Below are positions 1 through 4,994 of a stretch of 5,108 nt of DNA, in pieces. Position 1 is the stretch's first letter, and every line of letters begins with the position of its first letter. A model generated the notes under the pieces. The model was given only the letters and a program-made list of their open reading frames with translations. It did no database searches and was not told where the DNA came from. Location: the NCBI GenBank assembly GCA_902494375.1, contig CABUTL010000122.1, positions 1 to 5,108 on the forward strand, in the 5' to 3' direction. Position numbers and translations under genes: made by a program. The DNA is from an uncultured Collinsella sp. (lineage in GTDB: Bacteria; Actinomycetota; Coriobacteriia; Coriobacteriales; Coriobacteriaceae).

Positions 1-173
1 ATGCGCAGCACGCGCCAGGGATCGGCATGCAGCCAGTCGGTCGAGTCCTCGGGCGCCAGCAGATTGGCGTAGGTGTTGTCCTTAGGAATCATGGGGCCGC
101 GCATGACCACGGGGCCGCGGCGGTACGTCTCGTCGTAGGCGGGCTCGCCCTCGACGTTCTCATTCTTAATCAT
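1..173 (-). CDS. LOG-family (TIGR00730) Rossmann-fold protein, N-terminal 57 residues only
   Basis: Partial gene running off the left edge. It starts at ATG 173 (complement), preceded by AGGAG with a 6-base gap, and 57 codons are visible. The peptide contains RRGPVVMRG near residues 18-26 and DWLHADPWRVLR at 46-57. The DW-h-H-x-DPWRVLR signature is what I remember from the N-terminal extension of actinobacterial TIGR00730/LOG proteins, where it normally continues into IQ-x-EFVEGF. Family members are lysine-decarboxylase-like Rossmann proteins. Some are cytokinin-type nucleotide phosphoribohydrolases, but the true substrate in gut actinobacteria is unclear. The diagnostic PGGxGTxxE motif would lie outside the window, so the catalytic part cannot be checked. 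The gene lies downstream of tgt on the same strand, separated by 210 bases that include a terminator-like hairpin ending about 25 bases before the ATG. It may therefore have its own promoter or be controlled by readthrough. Confidence 0.72.
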   Translation of the reverse strand, partial: MIKNENVEGEPAYDETYRRGPVVMRGPMIPKDNTYANLLAPEDSTDWLHADPWRVLR

Positions 174-187
174 GGGTACTCCTATCG

Positions 188-234
188 AAAACAGAAACGG
201 GCGGGGTCGACGCCATGCGTCAAACACCCGCCCG
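188..234 (-). terminator. Intrinsic terminator-like hairpin after tgt, in the leader of the LOG gene
   Basis: Read on the minus strand, an 8-bp GC-only stem (198-205 pairing with 227-234, CGGGCGGG/CCCGCCCG) encloses a second 5-bp stem (209-213 with 217-221, GACGC/GCGTC, three-base loop). It is followed by TTTCTGTTTT (188-197). This is the form of a rho-independent terminator and would end the tgt transcript. The run of T is interrupted and the LOG ribosome-binding site follows directly, so it could equally act as an attenuator in the LOG leader. Confidence 0.55.
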
Positions 235-277
235 AACATCAACCATTCGGTATGGTACCCACGATGCATCAAGCGCT

Positions 278-308
278 TGCAAGACATCGGTCAGCGGTCT
301 TGCAGACC
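278..308 (-). promoter_or_regulatory. Two mutually exclusive hairpins upstream of the LOG gene
   Basis: An 8-bp perfect inverted repeat (TGCAAGAC 278-285 with GTCTTGCA 297-304, 11-base loop) overlaps a second hairpin (GGTCT 296-300 with AGACC 304-308, loop TGC). They share bases 297-304, so only one can form at a time. Neither is followed by a T run. The site lies between tgt and the terminator-like hairpin before the LOG gene, which would fit leader regulation. No known riboswitch class is recognised and the role is inferred only from geometry. Confidence 0.25.
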
Positions 309-383
309 ATGTTAGCGAACGCGACGACCGATCGCCGCTTGGCCTTTGCCGTTGCCCGCGCTCCGCAAGCGTCCGCGCCGTCC

Positions 384-1523
384 TTAGTAATCCACCGCCG
401 CGGGGCTGTTCATCCAGTCGCTCACGAACGCACCGTAGCGGCCCTCGATAATGGCCTGACGGGCACGCTGCATAAGGTTGAGCAGGTAGTAGATGTTGTG
501 CATCGACAGCAGAATACCGCCGAGCATCTCCTTCTGCGTGACCATGTGACGGATGAGCGCGCGGCTGTAGCCGCCCGTGCACACCGGGCAGGTGCAGGTG
601 GGATCGATGGGACCGTCGTCGTGCGCAAAACGCGCGTTGCGGAAGTTAAGGCGACCCTCGCTGGAGAACGCCGTGCCCATGCGGCCGGTGCGCGTCGGCA
701 GCACGCAGTCGAACATGTCGATGCCCACGCCCACACCGCGCACGAGGGTGGTGGGGTTGCCGACGCCCATCAGGTAGCGCGGCTTGTGCTTGGGCATGTA
801 CTCGGAAGCCAGCGGCGCCAGGGTCTCGAACATGGTCTCGTGGTCCTCGCCCACCGAGTAGCCGCCGATGCCGTAGCCGGGGAAGTCACCGCACTCCTCC
901 AGATGGCGCAGCGAGCGCAGGCGCAAGTCCAGATGCATGCCACCCTGAACGATGCCGAAAAGTGCCTGGTCATCGCGGGTGTGAGCCTTGTAGCAGCGCT
1001 CGGCCCACATACTCGACAGCTCAACGGCGCGCTCAACGTAGGCGCGCGTGGCGGGATAGCCCGGGCACTGGTCCAGCTGCATGCAGATGTCGGAGCCGAG
1101 CTTCATGGCGATTTCCATGTTGTCCTCGGGCGTCCAGAACACGTGGCGACCGTCGTAGTCGTTGACGATAAAGCGTACGCCCTCGTCGGTGAGCTTGACG
1201 GCGTCGTTGTGGCTGAACACCTGGAAGCCGCCCGAGTCGGTAAGAATGGGGCCATGCCAGTTCATAAATTTGTGCAGTCCGCCCAGCTCAGCGATGGTGT
1301 CCTCGCCGGGACGCATGGACAGGTGGTAGGTGTTGGCGAGCACGATCTGCGCACCGAGCTGCTTGACGGTCTCGGTGGGGATGCCCTTGACGTTTGCCTT
1401 GGTGCCCACGGGCATAAAGATCGGCGTCTCGATGTCGCCATGCGGGGTGTGCAGCACGCCGGCACGCGCGTGCGTCGTCGGGTCCTCGGCGATCAGGTCG
1501 AATTTAAAAAGGTTCTGGTCCAT
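384..1523 (-). CDS. tgt: tRNA-guanine(34) transglycosylase (queuine tRNA-ribosyltransferase)
   Basis: Encodes 379 residues, a full-length bacterial Tgt (E. coli is about 375). The cytoplasmic enzyme swaps guanine-34 in the anticodon wobble position of GUN tRNAs (Asp, Asn, His, Tyr) for a 7-deazaguanine, normally preQ1, on the way to queuosine. Visible family motifs: DSGGFQVFS at 96-104 with the catalytic Asp96; substrate-binding Asp151 in LDQCP; GIVQGG at 190-195; the substrate loop GIGGYSVGE at 218-226; MGVG at 252-255; the nucleophile Asp272 in MFDCVLPTRTGRMG; and the zinc site Cys310, Cys312, Cys315 and His342. All key catalytic and metal residues are present. The substrate loop has Tyr222 where E. 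coli and Zymomonas enzymes have Leu (GGLAVGE). ATG 1523 is preceded by AAGGAG with a 9-base gap and a TATAAT box, which supports this start. No queuosine biosynthesis gene is in the window, so whether the host makes or salvages the base cannot be judged. Confidence 0.97.
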   Translation of the reverse strand: MDQNLFKFDLIAEDPTTHARAGVLHTPHGDIETPIFMPVGTKANVKGIPTETVKQLGAQIVLANTYHLSMRPGEDTIAELGGLHKFMNWHGPILTDSGGFQVFSHNDAVKLTDEGVRFIVNDYDGRHVFWTPEDNMEIAMKLGSDICMQLDQCPGYPATRAYVERAVELSSMWAERCYKAHTRDDQALFGIVQGGMHLDLRLRSLRHLEECGDFPGYGIGGYSVGEDHETMFETLAPLASEYMPKHKPRYLMGVGNPTTLVRGVGVGIDMFDCVLPTRTGRMGTAFSSEGRLNFRNARFAHDDGPIDPTCTCPVCTGGYSRALIRHMVTQKEMLGGILLSMHNIYYLLNLMQRARQAIIEGRYGAFVSDWMNSPAAVDY

Positions 1524-1560
1524 AAACTGGAACTCCTTGGTTGCGGCTCATACGCAAACC

Positions 1561-1590
1561 ATTATACGGGCAACCCGCAAGGAGCACCGA
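1561..1590 (-). promoter_or_regulatory. Promoter of tgt
   Basis: On the minus strand a perfect TATAAT (1561-1566) lies 37 bases before the tgt ATG, giving a predicted transcript start near 1553-1555 and a leader of about 30 bases that carries the AAGGAG site. The -35 region is poor: the best match at an 18-base spacing is TCGGTG (1585-1590). A small dyad CGGG-CAA-CCCG (1567-1577) sits in the spacer. The -10 box and its position are the evidence; the -35 is weak. Confidence 0.5.
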
Positions 1591-1616
1591 CTCGACAGAA
1601 ACTGGCGCATTAAACA

Positions 1617-1777
1617 ACTAGCCGTTGGGGACGTTCTTAAACGACTAGTTGTTGGGGACAGCCTTCAGCGCCATCTTGCAAAGGAGTGTCCCAATCTGCC
1701 GGCACTTAGGGACCGTCCCCAAGTGCCGACAAGACTGTCCCCTTCGACTAGTCATTTAAGAACGTCCCCAACGACTA
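1617..1777. repeat. Nested REP/REPIN-like palindrome between tgt and the dehydrogenase
   Basis: Two 47-base arms (1619-1665 and 1731-1777) pair without gaps at 41 of 47 positions, including an uninterrupted 18-bp block (1624-1641 with 1755-1772). Each arm holds two head-to-tail copies of an ACTAG-n5-GGGGAC unit. On the left these are ACTAGCCGTTGGGGAC (1617-1632) and ACTAGTTGTTGGGGAC (1644-1659), 27 bases apart. The inverted copies are at 1737-1752 and 1764-1776. A separate 12-of-13-bp hairpin lies in the middle (CGGCACTT 1700-1707 with AAGTGCCG 1721-1728, inner GGGA/TCCC). No open frame of its own is evident. Paired GGGGAC-type repeats resemble the non-autonomous REP elements mobilised by RAYT (Y1) transposases; that link is from memory. 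TTTT follows the right arm at 1779-1782, so plus-strand termination is also possible. Confidence 0.7.
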
Positions 1778-1794
1778 CTTTTCGTCAGCAACGC

Positions 1795-1925
1795 AAACGC
1801 CGATGCCCTGGCAACGTCAGCGAGCGGTCGCCAGAGCGAACAAATTGGCATGAAAAGAGGGCGGCATAGACCTTCTGGTCATGCCACCCTCTTTGAATGA
1901 CAAGTTGTCGCTCTGGTGACCGCGC
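1795..1925. repeat. Structured repeat, copy 1, downstream of the dehydrogenase
   Basis: Shares with the element at 4995-5108 the block TGGCAACGTCAGCGAGCGG (1809-1827; 18 of 19 identical), the identical GACCTTCTGGTC (1869-1880), and almost the same spacing (74 versus 73 bases from AAACG to GACC). It folds into one long imperfect hairpin: outer arms 1826-1851 and 1897-1921 (GGTC-n-CCAGAGCGA with TCGCTCTGG-n-GACC, then further pairing), inner arms 1854-1867 and 1881-1894 (13 of 14 bp), a one-base bulge at 1868, and the apical GACC-TTCT-GGTC. It is non-coding as far as I can see and lies about 40 bases past the end of the dehydrogenase gene. Confidence 0.65.
1850..1894 (-). terminator. Probable terminator of the dehydrogenase gene
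   Basis: On the minus strand the inner hairpin of the structured repeat (arms 1881-1894 and 1854-1867, 13 of 14 bp, extended by GACC-AGAA-GGTC at the tip) ends in CTCTTTTCAT, giving a GC-rich stem and a short T tract about 75 bases after the TAG at 1967. The T run is short and overlaps the base of the stem, so termination strength is uncertain. Confidence 0.5.
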
Positions 1926-1936
1926 AGCGTCGAGCC

Positions 1937-1964
1937 GTTACGCGGTTTGGTAAAACCGCGTAAC
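1937..1964 (-). other. Perfect 12-bp hairpin immediately after the dehydrogenase stop codon
   Basis: GTTACGCGGTTT (1937-1948) pairs completely with AAACCGCGTAAC (1953-1964) around a four-base loop, and begins two bases past the stop codon. No T tract follows on the minus strand, so it is not a classical intrinsic terminator. It may protect the mRNA 3' end or work together with the terminator-like hairpin farther on. Confidence 0.5.
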
Positions 1965-1966
1965 CC

Positions 1967-2767
1967 CTACGGACGCTGGCCCATGCCACCCTCGAGGGTG
2001 ACGGTCTCGCCGTTCATATACTTAAAGTCGGGGCCGCAAAGCTGAACGACCACGCGGCCGATCTCCTTCTCGACGTCGCCGTAGTGGCCCGCCGGCGGCA
2101 TGTGAACGTTGGCCTTGAACGCCTCGGGATAGGCATCCTGGAAGTTCTCGAGCGCAGCAGTCCAGGCAAGCGGGCACACGATGTTGACGTTGATGCCGTC
2201 CTTGCCCCACTCGTTGGCGGCGACGCGGGTCAAGCCGCGGATGCCTTCCTTGGCGGCGGCGTAGCTGCACTGGCCGTAGTTGCCAAACAGGCCGGCGCCC
2301 GAAGCAAAGTTGACCACGGAGCCCTTGGTCTCCTTCAGGTGCGGATAGGCCTTCTGCATGTACAGGTAGGTGGCATACAGGCCAGAGTAAATGGCCAGGT
2401 TAAACTGGTCCATAGTGTGGTCGGCGATGGTCACGCCCGAGGCGCTGGCCTGGGCGTTGTTGACGACGGCGTCGATGCGGCCGAACTCCTCAATCGCCTT
2501 GTCGATAACGTTCTGTACGACGGCCTCGTTGTCCTGACCGGCAGAAACATCGGCCTGAACAGGCAGAACCTTGACGCCGTACTCAGCCTCGAGAGACTCC
2601 TTGGCGGCCTCGAGCTTGGCGACGTTGCGGCCGGTGATGACGAGGTTCGCGCCCTCCTTGGCAAAAGCGATATCGATGCCGTAGCCGATGGAGCCAGCGG
2701 AGCCGTCCTTGAGCGTGGCCTTGCCGCCGCCGGTGACGATCACGGTCTTACCAGTGAAAAGTCCCAT
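1967..2767 (-). CDS. Divergent short-chain dehydrogenase/reductase (SDR), substrate unknown
   Basis: Encodes 266 residues, a normal SDR length, presumably a cytoplasmic NAD(P)-dependent oxidoreductase. ATG 2767 (MGLFTGKTVIV) is chosen because AAAGGA precedes it by 7 bases and the SDR fold begins at once; the open frame continues upstream to 2899 but that part is not SDR-like. Visible: TGGG at 12-15, then an extended loop ending in SIGYGI (26-31) instead of compact TGxxxGIG; GR at 46-47, suggesting NADP preference; Asp73 in QADVS; NNAQ at 103-106 in place of NNAG; Ser156, Tyr169 and Lys173 (SYAAAK) of the catalytic set; and a C-terminal GGMGQRP. The usual catalytic Asn after helix 4 aligns with Gly129. 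The SIGYGI loop recalls enoyl-ACP reductase FabI, but YxxxK is classical rather than FabI's Yx6K. It does not resemble my recollection of Collinsella 7-beta-hydroxysteroid dehydrogenase or BaiA. Transcribed divergently from the coiled-coil gene; the reaction cannot be assigned. Confidence 0.9.
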   Translation of the reverse strand: MGLFTGKTVIVTGGGKATLKDGSAGSIGYGIDIAFAKEGANLVITGRNVAKLEAAKESLEAEYGVKVLPVQADVSAGQDNEAVVQNVIDKAIEEFGRIDAVVNNAQASASGVTIADHTMDQFNLAIYSGLYATYLYMQKAYPHLKETKGSVVNFASGAGLFGNYGQCSYAAAKEGIRGLTRVAANEWGKDGINVNIVCPLAWTAALENFQDAYPEAFKANVHMPPAGHYGDVEKEIGRVVVQLCGPDFKYMNGETVTLEGGMGQRP

Positions 2768-2818
2768 ACGAAGTCCTTTCAAAATCGCGACGGGCACGCC
2801 CGCCGACTGCGCGCATCC

Positions 2819-2857
2819 AAAATAAACGCGCCAAAAGCTGAAATGCAACTTTAGCTT
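2819..2857 (-). promoter_or_regulatory. Candidate promoter of the dehydrogenase gene with an overlapping dyad
   Basis: On the minus strand TTGCAT (2843-2848) and TATTTT (2819-2824) are separated by 18 bases, about 50 bases before the ATG at 2767. An imperfect dyad, AAGCT-g-AAA (2835-2843) with TTT-AGCTT (2850-2857), covers the -35 box and could bind a regulator. The hexamers are only partial matches and the site is inferred. Confidence 0.35.
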
Positions 2858-3024
2858 CTTCAAGTGAAAAATAAAGCCCATGGCGGGCGAACGGCGCAAC
2901 GTCTTTCGGCGAAGGGAATGTCAAGTAAAAATTGGATAGAGCGGCCGAGTTTTTGTTAACGCGACGAGTCATCGAACACGTTTTGAAACTTTGCTGCGGG
3001 GCGCGGGATGTCGGCGCGAGACTT

Positions 3025-3054
3025 TATCATAGGGTGACAAACAACGATGAGGAG
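3025..3054 (+). promoter_or_regulatory. Possible -10 box and ribosome-binding site of the coiled-coil gene
   Basis: TATCAT (3025-3030) lies 34 bases before the chosen ATG, but no recognisable -35 sits 16-18 bases upstream, where the sequence is GC-rich. GAGGAG (3049-3054) is a strong Shine-Dalgarno site: 9 bases before ATG 3064 and only 3 before ATG 3058, which favours 3064. The ribosome-binding site is well supported; the -10 call is weak. Confidence 0.4.
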
Positions 3055-3063
3055 CACATGCCT

Positions 3064-4845
3064 ATGACAGACGAGCTGGACCCCCAGACTCAACAGCATA
3101 TTGATGATTCCGCAGACACCATTGACGACTGCGATACTTCTACCAGCAGCGATGGCAGCATTGATGCCGCCGTCGAGGAGGCTCCTGCCGCCGCAGGCGA
3201 GGCCGCAGACGCAAATGTCGCCGCAGAGCAAGACAAAGAAGAGCAGCTAGAGCAGCCGAACCCGAGCGATACTGAGCCCAAGGCCGAGAACGCTCCGCAA
3301 GTAGCAGGCCCCATCGAGGTGTCTTCGGAAGAAGAGCTCGACGCCGTCATGGACTCCATGATGGATGCCGTCAAAGCGATGAAGGACGCTGTCGCCGATG
3401 CCGATATCGACGCCGAGGAAGAGGAAGCAGCCGAGGCCGCCTCGACGTTTGTGCCCGGCGAGACCCCGGTTGCCGACCAGGGCAGCACCATGCCCTCGTT
3501 CCTGCAACTCGAGCACCCCACGATCGGCGCCGACGCGGTCGACCCGCACGCAGCGGGCTTTTCCGTGATCGAAGGCGGCACCGGCAATATCGCCGCGCCG
3601 CAGACTGCCGATGCGAATGCCGCCAAGGCCGCACACCCAACCACCTCGCATGCTCCCGCCACGAGCCGCGACCTGGGGAGCGCCGTCTCAAACACCGCTA
3701 ACGCCGTGGGCACTTTTATCGCCCAGGGCGCGTCGGCCATGCGCGAGATGAACGCCGCCAAGAAGGCACTCGCCGATGCCCGCGCCCATTTAGCCGAGCT
3801 TGAGCAGCGCATCGCCGACCAGGCAGAGGAGCTCGAGACGCGCCAGGACATCGCAGACCGCTACGATCAGATCATCGCCGATCAACGCCAGGCGATTGCC
3901 GCGGCACAAAAGACCGCTGCGGCAGCTGAAATTAACCGTGATGCCCGTGCCGCCAAAGCGACTGAGCTCAAGGGCCAGCTCGAGCAAATGAAGGCAGAAG
4001 ATGATGCGACCGAGCTCCGCCTGAAGGCTGCACTCGACGCCGTGGAAGCCCGCGAGGCGAGCTCGCGCGAGACCGGCAACCGCCTCGTTCGTCGCCTTGA
4101 GGATTCCAAGCGCATCCGCGACAAAGTGAAGGCTGAGCGCGATGCCGGTGTCGCCGCCGCACGACAAACTGCCGATGCTACGCGCGCGCAGCTCGAGACC
4201 TTGCGTCGCGAGTATGCCGAGCTGCAGCGCAACCCTTCGGCAAATCCCGCCAATTACACCGTGCGCACCAGCGAGTTGTCTATGCAAATCTCCGACGCTG
4301 CCGACACCCTCCGCAAGGCCGAGGAAGATATTCCGCGCGTGACCGCCGATCTTGAGCATTCACTCGCCGCCGCCGAGCAGGCCGTCGAGCAGGCACAGGC
4401 CCCCATCGCTGACGCTAAACGAGCGCACCAGGCCGTAACGGCTGAGGCAGATGCCGCGCGCGACGAGTTGCAGTCCGCAAAAACTGCCGCCGCGACGCGC
4501 CAGCGCGAGCTGCGCGAAAAGATCGCCACACAGGACAAGGCACGCCGCGAGCAAGAGCAGGCCATCGCAAACGCCCGGGCAGATGCCGCGCATGCGCAGT
4601 CGATTATCGAGCAGGCGACCGAGGTGCACGACCATCCCGAGATCACCGAATCGCTCGCCGGGTCCTTGGCACGCGACAAGGCCGAGTATACCGAGACCGA
4701 GCGCGAAGTTGCCCAACTCGAGGCCGCCGAAGACGACGTACGCAAGCGAACCCGCGACTCACGCGTCAAATTCACCGGAGCCATCGCCTGCATTGTCGCC
4801 GTAATCCTCGTGATCGTCCTGATCTGGCTGTTCGCGAGCAAGTAA
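3064..4845 (+). CDS. Acidic, coiled-coil, tail-anchored membrane protein of unknown function
   Basis: Encodes 593 residues from ATG 3064; ATG 3058 (two residues longer) is the alternative. I do not recognise a named family. Residues 1-130 are very rich in Asp, Glu and Ala with little hydrophobic content and look disordered; 131-225 are Pro/Gly/Thr/Ala-rich linker. Residues about 226-388 form a long Ala/Glu/Gln/Arg/Lys helix of coiled-coil type, broken by RNPSANPANYTV (389-400). A second helical stretch runs 401-520, broken by VHDHPEITES (521-530), and a third runs 531-566. A basic patch, RKRTRDSRVK (560-569), precedes one hydrophobic helix (about 570-590) ending in FASK, with no N-terminal signal peptide. 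By the positive-inside rule the bulk would be cytoplasmic and anchored by the tail. It is apparently monocistronic, divergent from the SDR gene and followed by a strong terminator. A scaffold, envelope or chromosome-organising role is conceivable, but nothing in the sequence assigns one; matches to SMC or TolA would probably reflect composition. Confidence 0.88.
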   Translation: MTDELDPQTQQHIDDSADTIDDCDTSTSSDGSIDAAVEEAPAAAGEAADANVAAEQDKEEQLEQPNPSDTEPKAENAPQVAGPIEVSSEEELDAVMDSMMDAVKAMKDAVADADIDAEEEEAAEAASTFVPGETPVADQGSTMPSFLQLEHPTIGADAVDPHAAGFSVIEGGTGNIAAPQTADANAAKAAHPTTSHAPATSRDLGSAVSNTANAVGTFIAQGASAMREMNAAKKALADARAHLAELEQRIADQAEELETRQDIADRYDQIIADQRQAIAAAQKTAAAAEINRDARAAKATELKGQLEQMKAEDDATELRLKAALDAVEAREASSRETGNRLVRRLEDSKRIRDKVKAERDAGVAAARQTADATRAQLETLRREYAELQRNPSANPANYTVRTSELSMQISDAADTLRKAEEDIPRVTADLEHSLAAAEQAVEQAQAPIADAKRAHQAVTAEADAARDELQSAKTAAATRQRELREKIATQDKARREQEQAIANARADAAHAQSIIEQATEVHDHPEITESLAGSLARDKAEYTETEREVAQLEAAEDDVRKRTRDSRVKFTGAIACIVAVILVIVLIWLFASK

Positions 4846-4871
4846 ACCAGCTGCCAAAAAACACTCAACGC

Positions 4872-4942
4872 AGTTGCGGTGAGATAGTTCCTGTTTAGCC
4901 TCAAAAAAGGCCAATTCAAGAACTATCTCACCGCAACTTTTT
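4872..4942 (+). terminator. Strong intrinsic terminator after the coiled-coil gene
   Basis: AGTTGCGGTGAGATAGTTC (4872-4890) pairs perfectly over 19 bp with 4920-4938, followed by TTTTT (4938-4942). It begins 26 bases after the TAA. The 29-base loop contains AGCC-TCAAAAAA-GGCC, which can pair further. The arm is unusually long for a terminator and ungapped, so it may be a mobile REP-like palindrome reused as a terminator. Confidence 0.7.
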
Positions 4943-4979
4943 GATTGGTGCAAAGGGGTCAGGTTAACATGCACCAATC
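4943..4979. repeat. Short REP-like hairpin with GGGGTCAGGTT loop
   Basis: GATTGGTGCA (4943-4952) pairs perfectly with TGCACCAATC (4970-4979) around a 17-base loop containing GGGGTCAGGTTAAC. It abuts the T tract of the preceding terminator. GGGGTCAGG-type hairpins are, from memory, common in REP elements associated with RAYT transposases; no transposase is in this window. Confidence 0.5.
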
Positions 4980-4994
4980 TCTTGACAACCAAAG

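Larger units (their letters stand above)
2768..3063. other. Divergent intergenic region
   Basis: This stretch separates the start codons of the dehydrogenase (minus) and the coiled-coil gene (plus). It is visibly more AT-rich in its centre (about 2819-2990) than the flanking genes. It holds the candidate promoters described separately and a short CGGGC/GCCCG dyad near 2790-2801. Open frames that cross it lack a ribosome-binding site and resemble no family, so I see no gene here. Confidence 0.6.

Noticed and set aside
27..1613. A 528-codon open frame on the plus strand covering tgt in antisense.
   Set aside because: It is the mirror of a GC-rich, strongly biased coding gene; the translation is Val/Ala/His-rich, resembles no family and has no ribosome-binding site, while the opposite strand encodes a complete Tgt with all its motifs.
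1524..1966. CRISPR array or tRNA in the repeat-rich spacer.
   Set aside because: The repeats are inverted and only 27 bases apart within arms, with no regular repeat-spacer pattern; no cloverleaf or T-loop sequence is present.
2084..2854. A 256-codon plus-strand open frame antisense to the dehydrogenase.
   Set aside because: Same mirror effect; low-complexity Gly/Val/Leu/Ala translation and no ribosome-binding site, against a clear SDR on the other strand.
2768..2899. A 44-residue N-terminal extension of the dehydrogenase in the same frame.
   Set aside because: It crosses the candidate promoter and ribosome-binding site, is not SDR-like, and AAAGGA plus the fold start both point to ATG 2767.
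2919..2924. A perfect TTGACA on the minus strand as -35 of the dehydrogenase promoter.
   Set aside because: The sequence 17 bases downstream reads CGTTGC, not a -10 box, and it is about 150 bases from the start codon; the TTGCAT/TATTTT pair fits better.
2932..3063. A 44-residue N-terminal extension of the coiled-coil protein (ATG 2932).
   Set aside because: No ribosome-binding site before 2932, a composition unlike the rest of the protein, and a strong GAGGAG placed for ATG 3064.
3090..3851. A 253-codon minus-strand open frame, rich in Ser and Ala, inside the coiled-coil gene.
   Set aside because: Its Ser/Ala richness is the reverse complement of Ala/Glu/Asp codons; no start signals. The overlapping minus-strand frames at 3790-4359 and 4254-4919 were rejected for the same reason.
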